Both the position numbers and the translations under genes were made by a program. Shown here one piece after another: positions 1 through 5,523 of a DNA stretch of 5,904 nt; within the stretch, counting starts at the first letter, position 1, and each line of letters starts with the position of its first letter. The DNA comes from Hydrogenophaga sp. (lineage in GTDB: Bacteria > Pseudomonadota > Gammaproteobacteria > Burkholderiales > Burkholderiaceae). A model generated the notes under the pieces. That model was not told where the DNA came from. It worked only from the letters and a program-made list of their open reading frames with translations, and did not search any database. The stretch is from contig JALOSH010000155.1 of the NCBI GenBank assembly GCA_025458545.1, positions 1 through 5,904 on the forward strand. Direction: 5' to 3'.

Positions 1-78
1 CACACCGTGCGTGTACACGTGGCGCATGAAATCTTCGTATTGCGAGCGAACGGGGCGGGTGGCGGTGGAAACGGTCAT
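1..78 (-). CDS. thyA: Thymidylate synthase, N-terminal fragment (runs off left edge)
   Basis: Only the first 26 codons are inside the window. Read on the minus strand from the ATG at 76-78 they give a short variable leader, then QYEDFMRHVYTHGV. This matches the start of bacterial thymidylate synthase, where the (Q)Y-x-D/E-x-x-RHV-x-x-HG stretch leads into the DRTGTGT loop, which would lie outside the window. The enzyme methylates dUMP to dTMP in the cytosol using 5,10-methylenetetrahydrofolate. The catalytic cysteine and folate-binding residues cannot be seen. No good Shine-Dalgarno sequence precedes the ATG; the upstream bases are pyrimidine-rich (TTTCTCCGCACC). The start was chosen because it is in frame, gives the usual short leader and follows non-coding sequence. 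The gene lies downstream of, and co-oriented with, the broken transglycosylase gene. The identification rests on a short match, so it is likely but not certain. Confidence 0.75.
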   Translation of the reverse strand, partial: MTVSTATRPVRSQYEDFMRHVYTHGV

Positions 79-180
79 GGTGCGGAGAAAGTCGAAAGCC
101 AGGGTGCATTGTGCCCGCTGCGCCAAGACCCCAGCCGCCTGCCGCTCGGCCAGCTGCGCTGCTCGCTCCCCGGCGTCTTT
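79..180. other. Intergenic spacer before thyA
   Basis: This 102-bp gap lies between the stop of the transglycosylase remnant and the thyA start, both on the minus strand. I found no stem followed by a T run in either direction, so there is no recognisable intrinsic terminator and readthrough into thyA is possible. On the minus strand, CACAAT at 108-113 could be a -10 element about 30 nt upstream of the thyA ATG, but no acceptable -35 hexamer sits 16-18 nt further upstream. A thyA promoter here is therefore possible but not demonstrated. Short plus-strand reading frames crossing the gap look like GC-rich chance ORFs. Confidence 0.5.
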
Positions 181-1064
181 TCAGGAGCGCGGCCTTTGCG
201 TTATCCGTGAAAGCTCCCGCGACGGCGGGGTGATGCGGGCGTCGAAGGGGTGCAGCGGCAGGCTGAAAATCTCCTGGATGCGCTTCACATAGCCCTGCGT
301 TTCCGGATACGGTGGAATGCCCAGAAAGCGATCGATCGCGCCTTCACCCGCGTTGTACGCGGCCACCACCAGTGCCACATCGCCCTTGAAATAGGCGAGC
401 AGCCAGCGCAGGTATGCCAATCCGCCACGGATGTTCTGTTCCGGGTCCAGCGGCTGGGTGACCTTGAAACGTGAAGCGGTTTCAGGGATCAGCTGCATCA
501 GGCCCTGAGCATTCGCACGATGGACATGATCTGCTTTTCCTGCGCGGTGTCGATCCATTTTTTGTAGCGGTTCTCGGCTTCCTGCTGCGCAACTTTGGCA
601 GCTGCTTCTGCGGCGGCTGCCTGCTCCGCTTGCGCGGCCAGGGCGGCCGCCAGGTCGGCCGCGGCTTGCGCTTCGGCCAGCCGCTTGGCTTCGGACTGTT
701 CGATGCAGGGCGGCTTGGCGGGCTCCCGGCCAACCAGCGCCAGCATGTTGGCCGAAACCTCATGGCCCTGCGCCGCAGCCCGCTTGAAATAGTAGGCGGC
801 AAAGGCATCGTTGCGCACCACGCCACGCCCATTGGTGTAGATCCAGCCCATGTGGTACAGCGATGGCACGTCACCGGCGAGTGCGGCCTGGCAATACAGC
901 GCCAGCGCGGTGTCGATGTTGCGCTTGACGCCCGAGCCGTGCTCGTAGGCCCGCGCCTGTTCGCGAAGGAGCCGGGTCGGGTCGTCGGTGCTGGCCGCAG
1001 CGGGCAACACCAGCCCCAGCAGCGTGGCTGCACCCGCCAGTGCGTGGAACAGACGGCTATTCAT
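181..1064 (-). pseudogene. Broken Sel1-repeat / SLT lytic transglycosylase (internal deletion with frameshift)
   Basis: The intact ancestor would be a secreted peptidoglycan lytic transglycosylase, cutting the MurNAc-GlcNAc bond in the periplasm. The 5' part (ATG at 1062-1064 to TGA at 498-500, 188 aa) has a signal peptide (about residues 1-24, cleavage near PAAAS), Sel1-type repeats around residues 38-105 (AYEHGSGVKRN, GWIYTNGRGVVRND) and an Ala/Glu-rich likely coiled coil at about 122-170. The 3' part, in another frame to the stop at 181-183, encodes the rest of an SLT domain: NAQGLMQLIPETA, then AAYNAGEG (tyrosine codon 355-357) and a PYPETQGYVKRI tail. The segment between them, which in this family holds the catalytic glutamate (ES motif), is absent. 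The halves meet at about 510-525; restoring frame needs 3n+1 extra bases, and by family comparison about 35 codons are missing. The start overlaps the upstream gene's stop by ATGA. A shortened Sel1 protein could still be made, but not an active transglycosylase. An assembly error is the alternative. Confidence 0.82.
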
Positions 1065-2485
1065 GGCAATAGGACGCGGCCAGGATTCAAAAGATTGTGG
1101 GGGTCCAGTGCGCGCTTGATGGCCCGCATCATGTACAAGGCCGTCGGGTCCTTGTAGTCGGGAAGGTGGTCCACCTTGAGGCTGCCCACACCATGTTCCG
1201 CGCTGATCGAACCATGGTAGCGCGCGACCGCGTCGAACACCAGTGTGTTCACCCGTTCTTCCATCGCTTGTAGGAAAGCCTTGGCATCGCCACCGTCTGG
1301 CGCCTGCACGTTGTAGTGCAGGTTGCCATCACCCAGGTGCCCGAAGTTCACCAGCCGCACGCCGGGAATCTCGCGCTGCAGCAAGGCATCGGTCTCGGCG
1401 CAGAAGGCCGGGATGCGCGAGACCGGGATGCTGATGTCGTGCTTGATGTTCAGGCCCTCTTCGGCCTGGGCCAGCGGGATGCTTTCGCGGATGTGCCAGA
1501 GCGCGCGGGCCTGGCCCAGGTTTTCGGCCACCACCGCGTCGCTCACCACGCCTTGCTCGAACGCGGATTCCAGCAGCTTTTCGAACTGGTGGCGGGCGTG
1601 CGACTCGGACTCGCTATCGCTGTTCTCCAGCAGCACGCAGTAACTGGATTTTTTCCACAGCGGCACCCGCTGCTGTGGGAAGTGTTTGGCCACCAGGCTG
1701 AGTGCGAACTGGCCCATCACCTCGAAACCGGTCAGGCCGGGGCCCAGGTGCTGGTGCGCCAGGCCGAGCAGGGCCACGGCTGCGTCCAGGCTGTGCACGG
1801 CGGCCCAGGCGGTGAGCCGGGCGGCGGGCAGGGGGTAGAGCTTCATCGTGGCCGCGGTGATGATGCCCAGCGTGCCCTCGCTGCCGATGAGGAGGTTGCG
1901 CAGGTCGTAGCCGGTGTTGTCCTTGCGCAGGCCGCTCAGACCGTTCCACACCTCGCCCTGCGCGGTCACCGCTTCCAGGCCCAGGCACAGTTCGCGCGCA
2001 TTGCCGTAGCGCAGCACCTGGGTGCCTCCGGCGTTGGTGGCCAGGTTGCCGCCGATGGTGCAGCTGCCTTCAGCAGCGAGCGACAGCGGAAACAGAAAGC
2101 CGGCTTGTTCCACCGTGTCCTGCAGCGTCTGCAGGACGCATCCGGCTTCTACCGTCATGGTGAGGTTGGCAGCGTCAAGAGCGCGCACGCGGTTCATGCG
2201 GGTGAGGGACAGCAACACCTGCGTGCCACTGGCGTCGGGCACCGAGCCCACCACCAGACCAGTGTTGCCGCCCTGCGGCACGATGGACACACCCGCCGCG
2301 GCACAGGCCCTGACAACGGCCACCACTTCAGCGGTGTCGGCTGGCCGCACCACCGCCAGCGCCCGGCCACGGGCGCGTTTGCGCCAGTCGTGCTCCCAGG
2401 CGCTCAGATCGGTGGCGGGGTCGTCATGCGTCAGCACATGGGCAGTGCCCACGGCCTGGCACAGGCTCTGGACCAGGGCGTTCAT
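1061..2485 (-). CDS. FAD-binding oxidoreductase, GlcD / D-2-hydroxyglutarate dehydrogenase-like
   Basis: A complete 474-aa flavoprotein of the vanillyl-alcohol-oxidase fold, of normal family length. The N-terminal FAD-binding domain (about 40-220) shows the pyrophosphate loop PQGGNTGLVVGS at 70-81, GSCTIGGNLATNAGG at 140-154 and IGSEGTLGIIT at 200-210. The C-terminal FAD-oxidase domain (about 225-472) carries FGHLGDGNLHYN at 381-392 and ISAEHGVG at 427-434. By analogy with D-2-hydroxyglutarate dehydrogenase, His383, His390 and Glu430 should bind the divalent metal that positions the 2-hydroxyacid. The reaction is oxidation of a D-2-hydroxyacid to the 2-oxoacid with electrons leaving through FAD. 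The exact substrate (D-lactate, D-2-hydroxyglutarate, glycolate or another) cannot be read from the sequence. No signal peptide or membrane segment is seen, so it is probably cytosolic or peripherally membrane-associated. Its ATG overlaps the DUF2069 stop by ATGA, and its own stop overlaps the Sel1/SLT start the same way. Neither start has a visible Shine-Dalgarno. Confidence 0.93.
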   Translation of the reverse strand: MNALVQSLCQAVGTAHVLTHDDPATDLSAWEHDWRKRARGRALAVVRPADTAEVVAVVRACAAAGVSIVPQGGNTGLVVGSVPDASGTQVLLSLTRMNRVRALDAANLTMTVEAGCVLQTLQDTVEQAGFLFPLSLAAEGSCTIGGNLATNAGGTQVLRYGNARELCLGLEAVTAQGEVWNGLSGLRKDNTGYDLRNLLIGSEGTLGIITAATMKLYPLPAARLTAWAAVHSLDAAVALLGLAHQHLGPGLTGFEVMGQFALSLVAKHFPQQRVPLWKKSSYCVLLENSDSESESHARHQFEKLLESAFEQGVVSDAVVAENLGQARALWHIRESIPLAQAEEGLNIKHDISIPVSRIPAFCAETDALLQREIPGVRLVNFGHLGDGNLHYNVQAPDGGDAKAFLQAMEERVNTLVFDAVARYHGSISAEHGVGSLKVDHLPDYKDPTALYMMRAIKRALDPHNLLNPGRVLLP

Positions 2486-2940
2486 GGCCGCGGCTGTACC
2501 GGGTCGGCGGCGGCGCCGGTGGCGGCAGCGTGGCGCAACTTGTCGGCCTCAATCGCCTCCTTGCCCGCCGTGCGCAGGCGAATGCGCACGTGCAGCGCAC
2601 AGGCGACGAACAGCATCACGCACAGCAGCACCTGGATGCCCGCGAGCCCCGCCGACAGGCCGGTGTCGCTCCAGGCACGCACCACGCCTTCGGTGAAGTA
2701 AAGCCAGATCAGCAGGCTCACCCAGCGGTAGGTGTACATGCGGTTTTTCAGCAGACCGGCCAGCGGAAGCGTGAGCGGCAGCACCTTGAGCACCCACCAC
2801 GACCCCCCCGGGCGCAGTGGGGCCAGCCAGAGCTCCCACAAAAGGCCCAGCACGATCAGGCCGAGCAGGCTGCCCACGGCCAGCGAGCGGGTCAGGTTCA
2901 CGTTGGACGAAGCGCCGACAGAGCGGAGGGGAGCGGTCAT
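2482..2940 (-). CDS. DUF2069 family small integral membrane protein
   Basis: A 152-aa protein dominated by hydrophobic helices, at about residues 20-41, 49-64, 71-87 and 95-118. It has the DUF2069-like core ELWLAPLRPGG, LKVLPLTLPLAGLLKNR, then MYTYRWVSLLIWLYFTEG and VRAWSD, followed by a basic and Ala-rich cytoplasmic-looking tail. The family has no established function that I know of; the location should be the inner membrane. The frame is open upstream to an ATG at 3019-3021, but that would overlap the divergent YihY gene and add residues without family character. I therefore chose the ATG at 2938-2940 (MTAPLRSVGAS), with the ATG at 2977-2979 as second choice. The chosen start has no Shine-Dalgarno (the preceding bases are CAGCAGCCCTGTTCC), which may matter given the possible leader ORF just upstream. 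It is the first gene of a tightly overlapping transcript with the FAD oxidoreductase, but I see no direct functional link between them. Confidence 0.87.
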   Translation of the reverse strand: MTAPLRSVGASSNVNLTRSLAVGSLLGLIVLGLLWELWLAPLRPGGSWWVLKVLPLTLPLAGLLKNRMYTYRWVSLLIWLYFTEGVVRAWSDTGLSAGLAGIQVLLCVMLFVACALHVRIRLRTAGKEAIEADKLRHAAATGAAADPVQPRP

Positions 2941-2990
2941 GGAACAGGGCTGCTGCAGCCCGGATCGGGCCGGTGGCATGATACCGGCAT
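2937..2990 (-). promoter_or_regulatory. Possible 17-codon leader ORF ahead of the DUF2069 gene
   Basis: On the minus strand an ATG at 2988-2990 opens a 17-codon frame (MPVSCHRPDPGCSSPVP) ending in a TGA at 2937-2939, which overlaps the DUF2069 ATG at 2938-2940 as ATGA. It is preceded by GGTGAGGG (2993-3000), which can pair with the 16S rRNA tail at a reasonable distance, whereas the DUF2069 ATG has no such site. This would allow ribosomes to reach DUF2069 by termination-reinitiation. The peptide has no recognised similarity and no run of one amino acid suggesting attenuation. It also lies opposite the YihY start, and a short ORF like this can arise by chance. Confidence 0.2.
2941..2988. promoter_or_regulatory. 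Divergent intergenic control region with inverted repeats
   Basis: These 48 bp separate the divergent DUF2069 and YihY genes, so signals for both must lie here or inside the gene starts. Two perfect inverted repeats are visible: GGGCTG-CTG-CAGCCC at 2947-2961 (6-bp arms, 3-nt loop) and GCCGGT-N8-ACCGGC at 2969-2988 (6-bp arms), the latter ending at the YihY ATG. A smaller CCCG-GAT-CGGG overlaps the first at 2960-2969. They could be operators or RNA stems near the ribosome sites. No sigma-70 -35/-10 pair is convincing. GC-rich sequence makes such repeats fairly common by chance, so a regulatory role is inference. Confidence 0.35.
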
Positions 2991-4230
2991 GACCCTCACC
3001 GAGCGCCTGAGAGGCGCACAAACCCTAGTCTGGGATGTGTGGCGCGAGGCGCGCAGGTTCCCCTGGCGCAACACGGCCGCAACACTGCGCGAGCGCTTTC
3101 GCGAAGACCGGCTCGGTGTCACCGCGTCGAGCCTGACCTTCACCACCACCATTTCGCTGGTGCCGCTGTTCACCGTGGCGCTCGCCGTCTTCAGCGCCTT
3201 TCCTGTTTTTGCGCAGCTGCAGAACACCCTGCAGCGCTGGCTGGTGCAAAGCCTGGTGCCGGACCACATTGCCAAGCAGGTGCTGCTGTACCTCAGCCAG
3301 TTCGCGTCCAAAGCCGGGCAGATGGGCTGGGCCGGGGCGCTGGTGCTGCTGGTCACCGCGCTCGCCCTGGTGCTGACCATCGACCGCAAGCTCAACGACA
3401 TCTGGCGGGTCCGCCAGACCCGTCCGCTGACCCAGCGCATCCTGGTGTACTGGGCGGTGCTCACGCTGGGCCCCCTGTTGCTGGCGGGCAGTTTGTCGGT
3501 CACCTCGTACGCGCTCACGGTGTCGCGGGGCGTGGTCTCCGGGCTACCGGGTGGCCTGCGCCTGCTGCTGGACACCTTGCAGTTCGGACTGGTGATGGTC
3601 GGCATGGCCGCTCTGTACCGCTACGTGCCCAACACCCGCGTGCGTTGGAGTCATGCGCTGGTGGGCGGGCTGTTCGTGGCCGGCGGGCTGGAGCTGGCCA
3701 AGAGCGCGCTCGCCTGGTACCTGGCCAAGGTGCCGACCTATTCGGTGGTCTACGGCACCTTCGCCACCGTGCCGATTTTGCTGGTGTGGTTCTACCTGGC
3801 CTGGGTCATCGTGCTGCTGGGCGCGGTGGTCGCGGCTTATCTGCCGAGCCTGCTCTCGGGCATTGCGCGACGGGGCAATTCGCCAGGCTGGCGTTTCCAG
3901 CTCGCGCTGGAGAGCCTGGGGCAGTTGCAGACGGCCCGCGACACCCCGCAGCGCGGCCTGAGCCTGCAAGCCCTGGCCCAGACTTTGCGCGTGGACCCGC
4001 TGCATCTGGAAGAGCCGGTGGCGGCGCTGGTGGCGCTGGACTGGCTGGGTCGGCTGGACGAAGAGGACGAGCGCTACGTGCTGCTGCAAGACCCGGCGCA
4101 GCTGCCGCTGGAACCGCTGGCGCAGCGCCTGTTGCTGCCCACCACGGGCAGCACCGAAGCTTTCTGGGCTGGTAGCGGCTTGCGCAGCATGAGCGTCGCG
4201 CAGGCCCTGGCCGCGCCCTCGGTGCCCTGA
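2989..4230 (+). CDS. yihY: YihY/BrkB-family inner-membrane protein
   Basis: A 413-aa polytopic membrane protein of the YihY/BrkB (UPF0761) family, often mislabelled ribonuclease BN in older annotations. Its molecular function is not settled. Visible features: a cytoplasmic N-terminus with RFREDRLGVTASSLTFTTT (about 37-55) leading into the first membrane helix; about six hydrophobic segments near 50-71, 111-131, 150-172, 193-211, 223-244 and 255-287; the characteristic TYSVVYGTFATVPILLVWF stretch (250-268); and a soluble C-terminal region from about 300 resembling a small winged-helix-like domain (LSLQALAQTLRVDPLHLEEPVAAL). I chose the ATG at 2989 because it matches the family start and avoids DUF2069. 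The frame stays open upstream to 2530, but that part is antisense to DUF2069 and has no membrane-protein character. A weak GGTGG at 2972-2976 lies 12 nt upstream. The gene is divergent from DUF2069 and convergent with the P450, with no spacer between the stops. Confidence 0.9.
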   Translation: MTLTERLRGAQTLVWDVWREARRFPWRNTAATLRERFREDRLGVTASSLTFTTTISLVPLFTVALAVFSAFPVFAQLQNTLQRWLVQSLVPDHIAKQVLLYLSQFASKAGQMGWAGALVLLVTALALVLTIDRKLNDIWRVRQTRPLTQRILVYWAVLTLGPLLLAGSLSVTSYALTVSRGVVSGLPGGLRLLLDTLQFGLVMVGMAALYRYVPNTRVRWSHALVGGLFVAGGLELAKSALAWYLAKVPTYSVVYGTFATVPILLVWFYLAWVIVLLGAVVAAYLPSLLSGIARRGNSPGWRFQLALESLGQLQTARDTPQRGLSLQALAQTLRVDPLHLEEPVAALVALDWLGRLDEEDERYVLLQDPAQLPLEPLAQRLLLPTTGSTEAFWAGSGLRSMSVAQALAAPSVP

Positions 4231-5523
4231 TCAGCGGGTCCTGAACGGGGCCGATAGAAAACCGCGGAAGCGCGCCCGGCCACCCCGCAAGGGCGGTGCG
4301 CTGAGCTCGAAGCGCTCAAAGCGCTGCAGAAAGCGACCCAGGGCGATCCGCCCCTCCAGCCGCGCCAGGCTCAGGCCTGCGCACTGGTGGATGCCGAAGC
4401 CGAAGGCCAGGTGCTTGTTGCCCTCGCGACGCAGGTTCAACGTCTCGGGGTCGGCGAACGCCGCCGGGTCGCGGTTGGCCGCGCCGATGCACAGCGTCAC
4501 CAGCGTGCCAGCGGCCACGTCGACGCCGCCGACGGTGGCCGGGGCCAGCGCGCGGCGGTTGCCCAGCTGGTTGGACGACTCGAAGCGCAGGCATTCGTCC
4601 ACCGCCAGCGCCAGCACCTGTTGCCTGGCCGCGTCGTCGGTGGCCGCTCGCAGGTCCGCCAGCAGCATCGCTCGGGCGGCAGGGAATTCGTGCAGCAGGA
4701 TCAGCCCGTTGCCGATCAGGTTGGTGGTGGTCTCATGCCCGGCGTTGAGCAAGAAGATGCAGTTTTGCAGCAGCTCGGCTTCGCTGAGTTGCTCGCCGCT
4801 GGCTTCGCCCTGGATCAGGCGCGTGAGCACGTCGCGCTCCGGGTCGCCGGGCGCCTTGCGGCGCTCCGCGACGAGGGTGCGCAGGTAGGCCAGCATGTCG
4901 GTCACGCTGCGGTTGCCCGCGGCCTGCTGCGCTGGCGTGGGCACCGGTTCGAGCGCACCCAGGATCGCGAGCGACCAGTCGCGCAGCGGGCCTCGGTCTT
5001 GCTGTGGCACGCCCAGCAAGTTGCCGATGATCTCGACCGGAATGGCCGAGGCAAAGTCCTCGATCAGGTCGCCGCCGCCCTGGGCTTCGATGCGGTCGAG
5101 CAGCTGGTCGACCAGCGCGATCAGGCCCGGCTCCATGTCGGCGATCGCGCGGCGGGTGAGGGCGCCCATGATGAGCTTGCGCACCCGCGTGTGCAGCGGC
5201 GGGTCGTTGAACACCAGGCTGGTGGTGTGGTGCTCGTACAGCGGCGAGTCCACGCCGTACTTGGGCGCGAACTCGACGTGTTTGTCGGAGCTGAACAGCG
5301 CCGCATCGCGGTACACCGCCATCAGATCCGCATGGCGCGTGAGGAAGAGCGAGCCGTCTGGCATGCGCCGCACCGGATCGTGCTCGCGCAGCGCGGCATA
5401 GACCGGGTAGGGGTTGGCCAGGAAGTCGGCGGGCAGGGCACGCAGGTCGAACGTGGTGGCGATCTCGCGCGCGCGATCCGCGCCCATGGGCGGCGAGATG
5501 GCAGACGCTGAAACGGCCTTCAT
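4231..5523 (-). CDS. Cytochrome P450 (bacterial class I-like, substrate unknown)
   Basis: A complete 430-aa soluble bacterial P450 with all diagnostic motifs: C-helix DPPLHTRVR at 107-115; I-helix LLNAGHETTTNL at 258-269, with the acid/alcohol pair Glu264-Thr265 used in oxygen activation; K-helix ExxR as ECLR at 310-313, followed by FESSNQLGNRRA; and the heme loop FGFGIHQCAG at 374-383, with Cys381 (codon 4381-4383) as the thiolate ligand. There is no N-terminal membrane anchor, so it should be cytosolic. It would hydroxylate or otherwise oxidise an organic substrate using electrons from a ferredoxin or similar partner, none of which is encoded here. The CYP family and substrate cannot be assigned by eye. 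The ATG at 5521-5523 overlaps the upstream hydrolase stop as ATGA with no Shine-Dalgarno; Met13 is an alternative start. The stop abuts the convergent YihY stop. The coding sequence looks intact and similar in composition to its neighbours. Confidence 0.95.
   Translation of the reverse strand: MKAVSASAISPPMGADRAREIATTFDLRALPADFLANPYPVYAALREHDPVRRMPDGSLFLTRHADLMAVYRDAALFSSDKHVEFAPKYGVDSPLYEHHTTSLVFNDPPLHTRVRKLIMGALTRRAIADMEPGLIALVDQLLDRIEAQGGGDLIEDFASAIPVEIIGNLLGVPQQDRGPLRDWSLAILGALEPVPTPAQQAAGNRSVTDMLAYLRTLVAERRKAPGDPERDVLTRLIQGEASGEQLSEAELLQNCIFLLNAGHETTTNLIGNGLILLHEFPAARAMLLADLRAATDDAARQQVLALAVDECLRFESSNQLGNRRALAPATVGGVDVAAGTLVTLCIGAANRDPAAFADPETLNLRREGNKHLAFGFGIHQCAGLSLARLEGRIALGRFLQRFERFELSAPPLRGGRARFRGFLSAPFRTR

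Noticed and set aside
498..520. Programmed ribosomal frameshift joining the Sel1 and SLT halves
   Set aside because: No slippery heptamer or following stem was seen, and a shift would still not restore the missing catalytic segment.
181..558. Treating the SLT half as an independent gene starting at 556-558
   Set aside because: The residues before NAQGLMQ are an out-of-frame reading of the Sel1 half, there is no export signal, and the catalytic glutamate region is absent. It is better read as the 3' part of one broken gene.
1316..2701. Long plus-strand reading frame of 461 codons opposite the FAD oxidoreductase
   Set aside because: Its protein is Gln/His/Ala/Gly-rich with no domain character, and it is antisense to a clear flavoprotein with all motifs. 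Such mirror frames are expected from GC-biased codons.
2530..2988. Upstream in-frame extension of the YihY gene by about 150 codons
   Set aside because: The added part is antisense to DUF2069, is hydrophilic and Gln/His-rich, and would give a protein far longer than the family; the ATG at 2989 fits homologues.
2941..3021. Longer DUF2069 start at 3019-3021
   Set aside because: It would overlap the divergent YihY coding start by 33 bp and adds residues unlike the family's short N-terminus.
3088..3104. CGCGA-N6-TCGCG inverted repeat
   Set aside because: It has short arms and sits within the well-conserved RERFRED coding stretch of the YihY protein, so it needs no separate explanation.
5465..5476. 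Alternating TCGCGCGCGCGA palindrome of 12 bp
   Set aside because: It lies inside the P450 coding sequence and encodes ordinary residues (RAREI); it is likely a by-product of GC-rich codons.
4387..5511. Long plus-strand reading frame of 374 codons opposite the P450
   Set aside because: The composition is Arg/Gln/Val-rich with no motifs, and the opposite strand carries an unambiguous P450. It is a codon-bias shadow.
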